Shown here one piece after another: positions 15,433 through 23,520 of a stretch of DNA of 30,296 nucleotides. The stretch is taken from assembly GCA_030841965.1 (NCBI GenBank), contig JAUUSJ010000040.1:1-30296 (forward strand), read 5' to 3'. Origin of the DNA: Blautia sp. GTDB taxonomy: Bacteria > Bacillota > Clostridia > Lachnospirales > Lachnospiraceae. The number at the start of each line of letters is the position of its first letter. The stretch's first letter is position 1. The notes under the pieces were generated by a model, which did not search any database, was not told the origin of the DNA, and saw only the letters and a list, made by a program, of their open reading frames with translations. The position numbers and the translations under genes are program-made.

Positions 15433-15939
15433 TTACGCTTGTTTTAATCTACCTCTCTGCTCATATACCTGCGCTGCCTCTTTTACGAAGTTTCCACTTA
15501 CTGTAGCTCCGTACTGGTTGATTAACTCATCACCAATTGCGATTAACTCAGCTTTTGTAGATCTATATGGTCTAAGAGCATTGTAAATCTCTAATAATCT
15601 TGCATCTGGTACAGCGATCAACTCGCTTGCTCTTCTTAAATTAGATGCGAATGCATCTCTTCTTACGGACTCAGCGACCTGAGCCTGCATCTCCAATGTC
15701 TCTGGAGAAATTCTCATATCTTTTGCTGTAATCTCGCCACTAATAACTTTATCTAATGTGATATCAGATAAGGAAATTCCTGTAGGAGTTTTGATTCTCT
15801 CAGGAATCTTCTCTGCTAAAGGATACTGGTCCTTTGTCACTTTATCTTCACAAGCACATGCTGCCTTATCAGGCGTAGCACACTGCATATTCTTCAAAAC
15901 TTCTTGCATTATCTGTCTTACTAATTGTTCTTGATCCAC
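15433..15939 (-). CDS. pduE: PduE diol/glycerol dehydratase small (gamma) subunit
   Basis: 168 aa, near the ~173 aa family length. The core TGISLSDITLDKVISGEI and the RASELIAVPDARLLEIYNALRP region are typical. Residues 1-18 (EQLVRQIMQEVLKN) form an amphipathic helix like that of PduD. A short Cys-rich linker (CATPDKAACACED) follows and is unusual. The start is taken as GTG at 15939, 8 nt after GGAGG; the longer open frame upstream lies within pduD. It assembles as (CDE)2 with PduC and PduD. Confidence 0.92.
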   Translation of the reverse strand: MDQEQLVRQIMQEVLKNMQCATPDKAACACEDKVTKDQYPLAEKIPERIKTPTGISLSDITLDKVISGEITAKDMRISPETLEMQAQVAESVRRDAFASNLRRASELIAVPDARLLEIYNALRPYRSTKAELIAIGDELINQYGATVSGNFVKEAAQVYEQRGRLKQA

Positions 15940-15955
15940 GTTCGACACCTCCGTT

Positions 15956-16627
15956 TTATTTAAATGTAACTTTAAGAGCCTTAGGAGCTTTATTTCTGTC
16001 AGCATGCTCTGTCTCTTTGATATGGAGAACAGCTGATAAAGCCTGATATTTAGGTCTAGCCATCTGATCGTTACGTACAGGTACAGGATTTGGAGATTCG
16101 CCCTTAGCGTATTTCGCTGCGTTCTTACCAATCTGTCTGTATGTCTCAAGGTCAATCAGTGGACACTGTGGGAATAACTCTAAGTTACTTAATGGTGGTA
16201 AATCTTTCTGGTGAATTACTGTAGTACCTTTGGATTGGATACCGATACCAATTCCAGAACCACTTAACTCAGCTGCATCATGAGCAACGAAAGATACGTC
16301 AGATGTTCTATATACTTTAACAACTCGGCAGGATACACCTTCCTCCTCGATACCAGCCATGATTTCTTTTACAATCTGGCCATGAGGAACTCCTACGATA
16401 TTCGTTGTCTGAGATACACCAAATGCTGGAGCAACACCTAAAACTACCTCATTAGGGCTTGTTCCTTTTACTGCATCGCCAACCTCTGTCAACTCGAGGT
16501 CTGTTGCATTAGCTGCCGCACTACTAACTGGAGCTGCTGGCTCTGCTGGTGCAGCTGGCTCTTCTAAATTCATTTCTTTGAGCACTTCTGCGATTACGCT
16601 TTGTAATAATTTCTGATCAATTGCCAT
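15956..16627 (-). CDS. pduD: PduD diol/glycerol dehydratase medium (beta) subunit
   Basis: 223 aa. Residues 1-18 (QKLLQSVIAEVLKEM core) form the amphipathic helix that directs the dehydratase into the microcompartment. An Ala/Pro linker (23-40) leads to the catalytic-core domain that holds the lower side of cobalamin (ELTEVGDAVKGTSPNEVVLGVAPAFG, then SGSGIGIGIQSKGTTVIHQKDLPPL). Ends RPKYQALSAVLHIKETEHAD. It sits 26 bp after pduC and 16 bp before pduE. Confidence 0.94.
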   Translation of the reverse strand: MAIDQKLLQSVIAEVLKEMNLEEPAAPAEPAAPVSSAAANATDLELTEVGDAVKGTSPNEVVLGVAPAFGVSQTTNIVGVPHGQIVKEIMAGIEEEGVSCRVVKVYRTSDVSFVAHDAAELSGSGIGIGIQSKGTTVIHQKDLPPLSNLELFPQCPLIDLETYRQIGKNAAKYAKGESPNPVPVRNDQMARPKYQALSAVLHIKETEHADRNKAPKALKVTFK

Positions 16628-16653
16628 TTGTTTTCACCTTCCTTAAATCTCGA

Positions 16654-18315
16654 TTAGAAGCTAGCTGGATCAACAGCTTTACGAATGTTACTCATCTTCT
16701 CCCAACGTTCTGGACTAATCTGATATCCTGTCATAGGACCAGCATATGTATTAGGAACGTTAACAGCACTTAATACATGGAAGTCTTTATCAAAGATAGC
16801 TGCTGTATGTAAGTAGTCACCAGCAACTTTTGCTTTCTGAATGTTAAATACAGCTTCTGCAACATCTTCGTATCCAGCTTTATAAAGAGCCTTAACAAAG
16901 TCAATACCTGTCACTCCACGGGCAAGCATCTCTTCTGCTGCCTTTAAGTCTTCTACTACGTTACGGTCTGGCATATCCTTAGAACCGTTAGCGTATGTAG
17001 CAGCCTCAACTTCTTCGTCTGTAATCTCAGGAAGTCCAAGCTCTCTAAATAATGCCTGGATAACTTTCGCTGCCTTATTACGGATAGCAACAACTTCTTC
17101 TTCTGTTACTGGATGTAATCCACCGTCGATCTTAAGGTCACGCTGAATTGTACACCAGTCTTCATAATCTTCTGCATCCCAGTTAGAACCAGCAAACATA
17201 TTATCATAGTTAGGAGTTGCGGAATATCCAGAACAAATAAAGTCTGTTCCAGGGATAAACTGTGGCATAGAACGAGCAACTCTTCTTAAGTCAGAATGAG
17301 TAAATGTCTGGTCATTACTGGATACACATTCAAGGTCAAGTAATGTAGCAATTAAATTCTCACCTGCAACAGCTCTAAGGCCGCCAGGTACAGCTGCTGG
17401 CACACCGATACAAGATACAGAACCATTCTGTGTTCCCTGTACACCAGCACCCTTTGTAATATATAAGCATCTAGCTTCAAGATAAAGCATAGAGCAACCT
17501 TCAGCGAATCCCATCTGTACTTCTGAACCAGTACCAGATGTAAATCTCATCTTCAAACCACGGGATGCGTAGCAAGATGCCAAGAACGCTTTCGACCAAG
17601 GAGTATCATCTCCATCCATAAATACAGGCTCTGTACCGTATACGGATACTGTCTCAGCGTAAGCTGTATAACCTCTCATACCAAGGTCAAGCTCTGTAGC
17701 TTCCTCTACTGCACACTGTGTTAAAATACCAGGACGTCCAACCTGAGCACCTACCATCAATGCCATCGCATTGAAAGGAGCATAACGAACGATACCTACT
17801 GTCGTCTCCTGCTCAGCGAAACCACGGATAGCTGCCTCAGCTGCATCTGCTGCAATCTGAACCATATTATCCTTTACGTTTGTTGTATGACACTGGTTTG
17901 ATGTCATGAGACGAGCTCTCATCTTTGTGAGTCCCATCATCATCTCAAGAACATTTAACTTTCCTACTACTTCTACCATCTTAGCAGGAGTAATGGACAA
18001 TGTAATGTCAAGAATCTCATCTCTTGTTATATTAATATCACAGATTTTATGAGCTATCTCTAGGGAATCCATAGCCATAGCTTCCTCTGCTCTACTTAAG
18101 TCGATAGCATAGTCAGCGATAAAAATATCAAGCATATCAAAGTCTGCTCTCTTCTTTCCGTCTAACTCTACTACTTTTCCGTTCTCAATCTTTAAACTTG
18201 GTTTTGGGTCGAATGGGCTATCCATTGCGATCAAACCTACTTCTGGCCATTCTTTTACATAACCATCCTGATTAACAGGTCTTTGATCCAATACTTCAAA
18301 ACGTTTACTTCTCAC
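16654..18315 (-). CDS. pduC: PduC B12-dependent propanediol/glycerol dehydratase large subunit
   Basis: 553 aa, TIM-barrel catalytic subunit, nearly the same length as Klebsiella oxytoca diol dehydratase (554 aa). Residues known to hold substrate and potassium in that enzyme fall at the same numbers: Gln141, His143, Glu170, Glu221, Gln296 and Asp335. It converts 1,2-propanediol to propionaldehyde, or glycerol to 3-hydroxypropionaldehyde, by adenosylcobalamin radical chemistry. Whether it prefers propanediol or glycerol cannot be told by eye. The start is GTG with AGAGGTG 8 nt upstream. It follows a 242-bp gap after pduB, unlike the tight spacing further down. Confidence 0.96.
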   Translation of the reverse strand: MRSKRFEVLDQRPVNQDGYVKEWPEVGLIAMDSPFDPKPSLKIENGKVVELDGKKRADFDMLDIFIADYAIDLSRAEEAMAMDSLEIAHKICDINITRDEILDITLSITPAKMVEVVGKLNVLEMMMGLTKMRARLMTSNQCHTTNVKDNMVQIAADAAEAAIRGFAEQETTVGIVRYAPFNAMALMVGAQVGRPGILTQCAVEEATELDLGMRGYTAYAETVSVYGTEPVFMDGDDTPWSKAFLASCYASRGLKMRFTSGTGSEVQMGFAEGCSMLYLEARCLYITKGAGVQGTQNGSVSCIGVPAAVPGGLRAVAGENLIATLLDLECVSSNDQTFTHSDLRRVARSMPQFIPGTDFICSGYSATPNYDNMFAGSNWDAEDYEDWCTIQRDLKIDGGLHPVTEEEVVAIRNKAAKVIQALFRELGLPEITDEEVEAATYANGSKDMPDRNVVEDLKAAEEMLARGVTGIDFVKALYKAGYEDVAEAVFNIQKAKVAGDYLHTAAIFDKDFHVLSAVNVPNTYAGPMTGYQISPERWEKMSNIRKAVDPASF

Positions 18316-18557
18316 AGCACTAACACCTCTCTATATTATTATCCCAAAGTGAACTATCGGATGTTTCAAGCCATTAAATAATTTCTCTATTCAATTGTGA
18401 TAAAACATCAGCCATAATGGATGACAACATCTAATAGGGCCGGTTTTTAGAAACTTGCTCATCCACTTTGTACGGATTATGTTCAATGTTAAAATTCACT
18501 TCTCACTTTAAATTTTACATTCTTATATCTATTATCAAGTTTATATTATGTCAAATC
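18316..18557 (-). promoter_or_regulatory. pduB-pduC intergenic region, possible internal promoter
   Basis: 242 bp inside the operon, much longer than neighbouring gaps. A perfect TTGACA lies at 18549-18554 (minus), just after the pduB stop, but no clean -10 box follows at 16-18 bp. An inverted repeat GGATGA/TCATCC spans 18419-18464 and could form a hairpin. No B12-riboswitch signature was seen. It may set different expression for shell and enzyme genes. Confidence 0.35.
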
Positions 18558-19373
18558 TTAGATGTATGGAGTAGTTGTTGACTCAAGAGGCTCATTTGGC
18601 TCTAATGATTTCATTAACTGTTTTCCAACATCTCTTGCAGCGATAATAGCCTGTCTAACAGCTCCAGAATCTCCGGAGAAGAAGAAGTTAACCTCGTTAG
18701 AATAGCTTGTTCCGCCATTTGCAGGTGTTGCGATAGAAATAGGGTCAATAGTAGCTGTCTTAGCTGCTGTATCTGCTAATACGATACCGATACCAGCAGG
18801 AGCACCTACTGTCACACCAAATGCTTTTCCGATAGGAGCGCCGAATGCTTTATTGCATACATAGCTAGCTCTAGCTGTATACTGGAACTCAAGATGTCCT
18901 GCGGAGTTTCCATATACATCACCGAATGTTCTCTCAACTTCTTTCAATGCAACTTCTACAGCTCTTCTTGCGTCAGATACATCCTCTGCACCAAATACAA
19001 TTAAGCAACCATGTCCAGCGCCGCCTTCTGTATCTCTTGGGCACTCAACAAGTACACACTCTGTATTCGTAGCTTTGATAGCCTCGTCACAAGCCATAAT
19101 CTGTGGACCGGCACCAACCCTATCGCTGATAATACCGATAGAACGATATTTAGGGTCAATTTTTAATAACTCATGCACACTGCTGTCTAAGTTAGCAATA
19201 ACTAAACCGATTGTATGTCCTATAGCCGTTCCAACATACTCAGTCAAACTGCAAAGGTCTGCATTAATTTTGGATGCTGTCTCTGGTGCGGATGCTGCTA
19301 CAGATGCTGCCTCTGCTCCGCCCATTTTCTTCATAACTTCATCCATGATTTTTGCCATCATTTCGTCTTTCAT
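18558..19373 (-). CDS. pduB: PduB tandem-BMC trimer shell protein
   Basis: 271 aa. An N-terminal extension (1-35) starts with an amphipathic helix (MMAKIMDEVMKKMGG) and an Ala/Ser linker. Two BMC domains follow (about 45-155 and 160-260), the first with ECPRDTEGGAGHGCLIVFG and the second with VGAPAGIGIVLADTAAK. PduB trimers are major facet proteins, and the N-terminal extension of Salmonella PduB is known to link enzyme core and shell. In Salmonella a shorter PduB' starts at an internal Met near residue 38; no Met is present around that position here. ACGGAGGT precedes the ATG. Confidence 0.94.
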   Translation of the reverse strand: MKDEMMAKIMDEVMKKMGGAEAASVAASAPETASKINADLCSLTEYVGTAIGHTIGLVIANLDSSVHELLKIDPKYRSIGIISDRVGAGPQIMACDEAIKATNTECVLVECPRDTEGGAGHGCLIVFGAEDVSDARRAVEVALKEVERTFGDVYGNSAGHLEFQYTARASYVCNKAFGAPIGKAFGVTVGAPAGIGIVLADTAAKTATIDPISIATPANGGTSYSNEVNFFFSGDSGAVRQAIIAARDVGKQLMKSLEPNEPLESTTTPYI

Positions 19374-19435
19374 TGAATCTTACCTCCGTTAAAAATAAAA
19401 TTACTAATAATTTTTGCTCACCTAAAAATCAATTA

Positions 19436-19714
19436 TTAAGCCTGCTGTGGTAGAATTTTCTCTACGTCTGAATGTGGTCTTGGAATTACATGGCTAGATA
19501 CAACTGTTCCAACTTTATCTGCTGCAACTGTTCCAGCATCAACTGCTGCCTTAACAGCTCCTACATCTCCTCTTACCATAACTGTTACTAATCCAGATCC
19601 AATTTTCTCGTATCCAACTAATGCTACGTTCGCTGATTTTACCATGGCATCTGCTGCCTCAATAGCACCAACAAGACCCTTGGTTTCAATCATTCCTAAA
19701 GCTTCTTTCTGCAT
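19436..19714 (-). CDS. pduA: PduA-type BMC hexamer shell protein
   Basis: 92 aa, one canonical BMC domain with EALGMIETKGLVGAIEAADAM, pore loop YEKIGSGLVTV and C-terminal VIPRPHSDVEKILPQQ. It is the first gene of the main shell/enzyme operon, directly after its promoter region. ATG at 19714 is used because AAAGGAGG lies 8 nt upstream; an upstream in-frame Met at 19750 has no such site. It differs from the pduJ product at few positions. The PduA hexamer pore passes 1,2-propanediol inward. Confidence 0.95.
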   Translation of the reverse strand: MQKEALGMIETKGLVGAIEAADAMVKSANVALVGYEKIGSGLVTVMVRGDVGAVKAAVDAGTVAADKVGTVVSSHVIPRPHSDVEKILPQQA

Positions 19715-19802
19715 ATAATTTACCTCCTTTATTATGTGACTTGTAATCAATGCGTTCCTTAAGCATAGTCTGAGCTTCTTAGTATTATTTACTCATGATA
19801 AT

Positions 19803-19839
19803 ATTATATAGTATGATTGCCAAAAACGCTTGGCAAAAA
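19803..19839 (-). promoter_or_regulatory. Main pdu promoter: TATAAT with operator-like repeat over the -35 region
   Basis: A perfect TATAAT is at 19803-19808 on the minus strand, about 90 nt ahead of pduA. No good -35 box is present. Instead a 20-bp inverted repeat TTGCCAA-6-TTGGCAA spans 19817-19836. It also reads as two near-identical direct repeats on the plus strand, TTGCCAAAAA (19817-19826) and TTGGCAAAAA (19830-19839), 13 bp apart. A weak -35 with a bound site fits control by an activator such as the AraC-type regulator encoded upstream. A LacI/CcpA-type repressor is the alternative. Confidence 0.5.
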
Positions 19840-19890
19840 CATATAAATTTTAGCTCTATTTTTTAAAAAAACTGATTTTTACCCACTGTC

Positions 19891-19910
19891 AATGACAACT
19901 TATTGTCATT
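19891..19910. promoter_or_regulatory. Perfect inverted repeat upstream of the pduA promoter
   Basis: AATGACAA and TTGTCATT are perfect inverted arms with a 4-bp centre. It lies about 85 bp upstream of the -10 box and 49 bp after the pduQ stop. It could be a regulator site or part of a transcript end for pduQ; there is no T-run after it. Confidence 0.4.
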
Positions 19911-19958
19911 TTTCATAATTTCATACTTTTTTCACAATTAATTTTGTCTAAACTGCAA

Positions 19959-21098
19959 CTATTTGGCTATTTTATCCAAAATCTTGTTGATATCGTCGGC
20001 TGTAACCTTGCGAGGATTCGCCACCGTGCAGGCGTCTGCGAGTGCTCGGTTTATGATTTCTTCTCTCTGTGCCTCAAAATTCTCCAGTGAAATTCCACAT
20101 TCTGTGATACACATTGGACGGTCCATATACTTTAACAGCCGATTAATCTCGTCAATTAAATTCGTGACACCAATCTTTGGTGTGGAAGCTGGAAGACCGA
20201 CTACTCTTGCGAGTCTCTGGTACTTCTTAGCTATCTCGGTGCTATGTTTTGCGGTATCTCTCGCCATATCTGCGTTAAACTCAATCACATGTGGAAGCAC
20301 AAGGGCATTCGCGCGACCATGTGGAATATGGAAGATGGCGCCGAGTGCGTGAGCAATTCCGTGATTCACACCGAGATTCACACTGTTAAATGCCATACCG
20401 GCGAGACAGGAAGCTCGATGCATTTTATCTCTCGCCTTAATATCATATCCATTGCGATATGCCTTTGGGAGATACTCAAATGCAAGCTCAAGCGCTTTCT
20501 CAGCGAGAGCATCTGTAACGTCGCTTGCACGCTCTGCAACATACGCCTCAATGGCATGTGTGATAACATCCATTCCCGTATCTGCGGTGATAAACGGAGG
20601 AGCGGACTTTACTAATTCCGGGTCAAGAATTGCCACATCAGGTAAAAGGTCCTCGTCAACTAGAGGATATTTTATTCCCTTATTCGTGTCTGTGATAACC
20701 GCAAACTGTGTCACCTCAGAGCCAGTTCCGCTTGTCGTTGGGATAGCAATTAAGCATGGCTTTTCTTTTTCTTCATTCGCCTTATAAGCCATATAGGCAA
20801 TCGCCTTCGCAGCGTCAATCGAGGAGCCCCCACCCAAAGCCACGATTGTATCCGCCTGCTTTTCCGCCAAGAATCCAACACCTTTTGTCACCAAATCAAG
20901 TGGTGGATCTGGAACGACTTCGCTAAATACAGAAACCGACTTACAGTTTGTGAGCTTTTTGACAATCATATCTGCAGCGCCAGAACTTACCATAAAAGCA
21001 TCTGTGATAAGAACAACATTGCGATCTTTTAATGTCAAAAGCCAGTCCATTGCGTTCTCACTAAAGAGAACTTCTGTTTTAATCTTAAACTGTTTCAT
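19959..21098 (-). CDS. pduQ: PduQ iron-containing 1-propanol dehydrogenase
   Basis: 379 aa, group III Fe-dependent alcohol dehydrogenase. The NAD motif is GGGSSIDAAKA, with TTSGTGSEVTQFAV following. Metal-binding segments are MDVITHAIEAYV (Asp and His) and NHGIAHALGAIFHIPHGRANA (two His). It reduces propionaldehyde to 1-propanol and regenerates NAD+ for PduP; it could equally serve as 1,3-propanediol dehydrogenase if glycerol is the substrate. ATG at 21098 is chosen because AAAGGA is 8 nt upstream. The gene overlaps the response regulator's 3' end by 14 bp, so it is translated from the regulator transcript rather than only from the pduA promoter. Confidence 0.92.
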   Translation of the reverse strand: MKQFKIKTEVLFSENAMDWLLTLKDRNVVLITDAFMVSSGAADMIVKKLTNCKSVSVFSEVVPDPPLDLVTKGVGFLAEKQADTIVALGGGSSIDAAKAIAYMAYKANEEKEKPCLIAIPTTSGTGSEVTQFAVITDTNKGIKYPLVDEDLLPDVAILDPELVKSAPPFITADTGMDVITHAIEAYVAERASDVTDALAEKALELAFEYLPKAYRNGYDIKARDKMHRASCLAGMAFNSVNLGVNHGIAHALGAIFHIPHGRANALVLPHVIEFNADMARDTAKHSTEIAKKYQRLARVVGLPASTPKIGVTNLIDEINRLLKYMDRPMCITECGISLENFEAQREEIINRALADACTVANPRKVTADDINKILDKIAK

Positions 21099-22155
21099 GA
21101 CCACATTCCTTTCTTTTACTAAATTTTTCTCTATACTCAGATGGAGTATAACCCGTCTTCTTTTTGAAGGCTTTGCTAAAATAATTCGCTTCGTTATACG
21201 CCAAATCTAAGGCAATATTCAAAACTGGAATATCCGTCGTCACGAGCATTTCTTTTGCCAACTCCATTTTTCGGTCTGTAATATAAGTAATAAAATTGAC
21301 ACCCATCTCTTTTTTAAAAATTTTACTCAAATAATATGTGCTAATATTAACATAGTTTGCTACATCCTCGAGACTGATTCCTTTTTTAATATTTCTCTCA
21401 ATATAATCCACAACTACCTTCATTCCATCGTCACTAATCTTGCCCTTAATATTCATCCTGTCAAAGAGCAAATCTATCATCTTCACAACCTCATTAAAGG
21501 CGTCATGCTTATTATTATAGAGGAGGTATTTTATCTTTAACTTCTCACTTTGAACAACAAGCTCATTATTATCCTTAATCCCCATTTCATCCCCAATTTT
21601 TAAAATGAGCTTGGCAACTTCTTGCAACTTTTTCGATATCAGATTCACATCATGACATTCCTCATAGATGCTCTCTATATATTCTCTCAACAAATCAATA
21701 GACGTCTTATAAGAATGCTTACGAATCTCCATTCCAAGCTGATTCAATAACTCATCACTCTTACTAAAGTTATCCTCTGTATTCAATGCCTCCTCATATG
21801 CCTGCACTGCCTCTATCAAAACTTCCTTCCGAATCGGCTTTAGTAAAAAATCATTCACCTTAAGCTTAATTGCGGCATGTGCAATCTCAAAATCATCATA
21901 GGCAGTTGTAACAATAATTGCCACAGATGGGTCTAGTTTCTCCCTCGCATACTTGATAACCTCTAGTCCGTCTACGCCTGGTATATTGATATCGACTAGT
22001 ATTAAATTTATGTCCTCTTTATCAATCAACTCAATTGCCTCATATCCGCTTTTCGCCTCTCCGACAATCTCAACATTTGATAAATTCTCTTCCAAAAAAA
22101 TCTTCAGAGAAGTTCTCTCCAACTCTTCATCTTCTACAATTAGAATCTTATACAT
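21085..22155 (-). CDS. AraC-type response regulator of the pdu two-component system
   Basis: 356 aa. Residues 1-120 are a receiver domain with acidic pair Glu8/Asp9, phospho-acceptor Asp55 (LVDINIPG) and Lys106 (FLLKPI). A middle helical region (about 130-245) follows, then a C-terminal AraC/XylS double helix-turn-helix (about 253-352: DVANYVNISTYYLSKIFKKE and NEANYFSKAFKKKTGYTPSEYR). YesN-like layout. ATG at 22155 has GAAGGTGG 4 nt upstream; the longer frame to 22188 begins inside the gap after the kinase gene. It is encoded 44 bp after the kinase and overlaps pduQ. It very likely activates the pdu promoters in response to the PocR-domain kinase. Confidence 0.92.
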   Translation of the reverse strand: MYKILIVEDEELERTSLKIFLEENLSNVEIVGEAKSGYEAIELIDKEDINLILVDINIPGVDGLEVIKYAREKLDPSVAIIVTTAYDDFEIAHAAIKLKVNDFLLKPIRKEVLIEAVQAYEEALNTEDNFSKSDELLNQLGMEIRKHSYKTSIDLLREYIESIYEECHDVNLISKKLQEVAKLILKIGDEMGIKDNNELVVQSEKLKIKYLLYNNKHDAFNEVVKMIDLLFDRMNIKGKISDDGMKVVVDYIERNIKKGISLEDVANYVNISTYYLSKIFKKEMGVNFITYITDRKMELAKEMLVTTDIPVLNIALDLAYNEANYFSKAFKKKTGYTPSEYREKFSKRKECGHETV

Positions 22156-22199
22156 CTTACCACCTTCAACTAATTCATATGTTTCCACTGTCTTTTATT

Positions 22200-23465
22200 C
22201 TAAAACTTTAAATCGGTTCTCTCATTCTCATAAAACTTTTCTGGAACCTTCAATATAACCTTCGTTCCAAGCCCTGGCTTATTGGGACTCTCAATCTTAA
22301 TCTCATGCTCCTTTCCAAAAATCAACACCATTCTGGAATTCACATTATAAAGCCCAACTGCACTCTCCTTCGTATCCTTATACAGGTCTCCTCGCATCAC
22401 CTCATTGATACGCTTTTGGGAGATTCCATCCCCGTCATCTCTCACTTCTAGGTAGACAAACTCTCCTTCTTTATAGCCCTTGACCCATATATTCCCATTC
22501 GTCGCCTTCTTCTCTATCGCATATTTTACTGCATTTTCAACGAGAGGCTGGAGACACATAAACGGTACTTTTACTTCATACAACTCTTCTGGAATATCTA
22601 TCTCATAATTTAATCTGGAGCCGAGTCGAATCTTTTGAATTTTAAAATAATTTAAAATATGTGTCACTTCGTCTTTTAGTTGACAAATCGGACTCGAGCT
22701 CTTTTTCAAAATATATCTCATCATATCAGAAAATGCATAGACCACATCTTCTGTCATCTTTGCATTCTCAAAAAAAGCCAGACGCCCGATTGTATTCAGT
22801 ACATTAAATAAAAAATGAGGATTTATCTGATAGTGAAGTGCCCTAAGCTCTATGTCCTTTACAGATTTCTCCATCTCTATTCTTAATTTTTCTTCTTTTA
22901 TTAATTTTAATTTCTTTTCTTTCTTCTCAATATCAATCTTACTAATATACTCCTTGCCAATCATATAGCTATAACTCTCAAAAATAGTATTGGCAATCGC
23001 TCTAATCTTATCTAGGGAAGAGACAACCGGAACTTCATCATAAAGCTTTGCCAGCTTTTCATTCTGCTGCCATCCATCGCTCAAAGAAGTAATCTGTTTT
23101 AAGTCTTTCTTATCCTCCACCTTAACCTGACCTGCTAAAATGGCACCTACATACTTATCTTCCAATATAATAGGAATCGCATAGTCAATCAGTCCCGCAT
23201 GACAAATATAGACATATGGCTTCCCCTCTCTCTTTGCCTTTTTTCCTCCGCAGGCATCACAGTAATAACAAAGCTTTCTATATTCAGGATACTTTCTAAG
23301 CTCCTCACAAAATCCAGTAAAATTACTTGTTCCAGTAAAGGGCTCTCCGTTATTATTTACCGTAACAAAAGAAATCCCAGTGGCCTTTGACCAATTGTCC
23401 TGCAGTTTCTGAAATTCTTCCAAGTTAATTACATCTTCTATTTTTAAATTCTTCCTCTCCAACAC
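22200..23465 (-). CDS. PocR-domain soluble histidine kinase
   Basis: 421 aa, no membrane segment, so a cytoplasmic sensor. Residues 8-165 are a PocR-type ligand domain (LQDNWSKATGISFVTVN at 21-37, Cys53, 66, 69, 72 and 88, and GAILAGQVKVE). A short coiled coil follows (175-210, KIDIEKKEKKLKLIKEEKL). The YesM/LytS-type kinase core has ALHYQINPHFLFNVLN (phospho-acceptor His217 in NPHF), an N-box PLVENAVKYAI and DDGDGIS and GLYNVNSRM for ATP. In Salmonella, PocR itself combines this sensor domain with an AraC HTH and responds to propanediol; here the sensor is split off onto a kinase. Start is GTG with AAAGGAG upstream. A TATAAT lies at 23494-23499. Confidence 0.9.
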   Translation of the reverse strand: MLERKNLKIEDVINLEEFQKLQDNWSKATGISFVTVNNNGEPFTGTSNFTGFCEELRKYPEYRKLCYYCDACGGKKAKREGKPYVYICHAGLIDYAIPIILEDKYVGAILAGQVKVEDKKDLKQITSLSDGWQQNEKLAKLYDEVPVVSSLDKIRAIANTIFESYSYMIGKEYISKIDIEKKEKKLKLIKEEKLRIEMEKSVKDIELRALHYQINPHFLFNVLNTIGRLAFFENAKMTEDVVYAFSDMMRYILKKSSSPICQLKDEVTHILNYFKIQKIRLGSRLNYEIDIPEELYEVKVPFMCLQPLVENAVKYAIEKKATNGNIWVKGYKEGEFVYLEVRDDGDGISQKRINEVMRGDLYKDTKESAVGLYNVNSRMVLIFGKEHEIKIESPNKPGLGTKVILKVPEKFYENERTDLKF

Positions 23466-23493
23466 AAGGCATCTCCTTTTCCTTCTATAAGTT

Positions 23494-23520
23494 ATTATAA
23501 CAAATAAGAAAACAAAAAAC
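23494..23520 (-). promoter_or_regulatory. Candidate promoter of the kinase-regulator-pduQ operon
   Basis: TATAAT on the minus strand at 23494-23499 lies about 30 nt before the kinase GTG. The -35 region is T-rich with no clear TTGACA, so basal activity is probably low. Confidence 0.4.

Noticed and set aside
15940..16155. N-terminal extension of pduE inside pduD
   Set aside because: The first ~70 codons are pduD in another frame; a GTG at 15939 with GGAGG 8 nt upstream gives a family-length PduE.
19817..19836. Standard CcpA cre site in front of pduA
   Set aside because: The inverted repeat resembles a cre site in having an AAACGC centre, but the flanking TTGCCAA/TTGGCAA arms do not fit the cre consensus, so it is left as an unassigned operator-like repeat.
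19715..19958. B12 riboswitch upstream of pduA
   Set aside because: No B12-box-like sequence or long structured leader is visible in this gap or in 18316-18557; the gap is AT-rich with short palindromes only.
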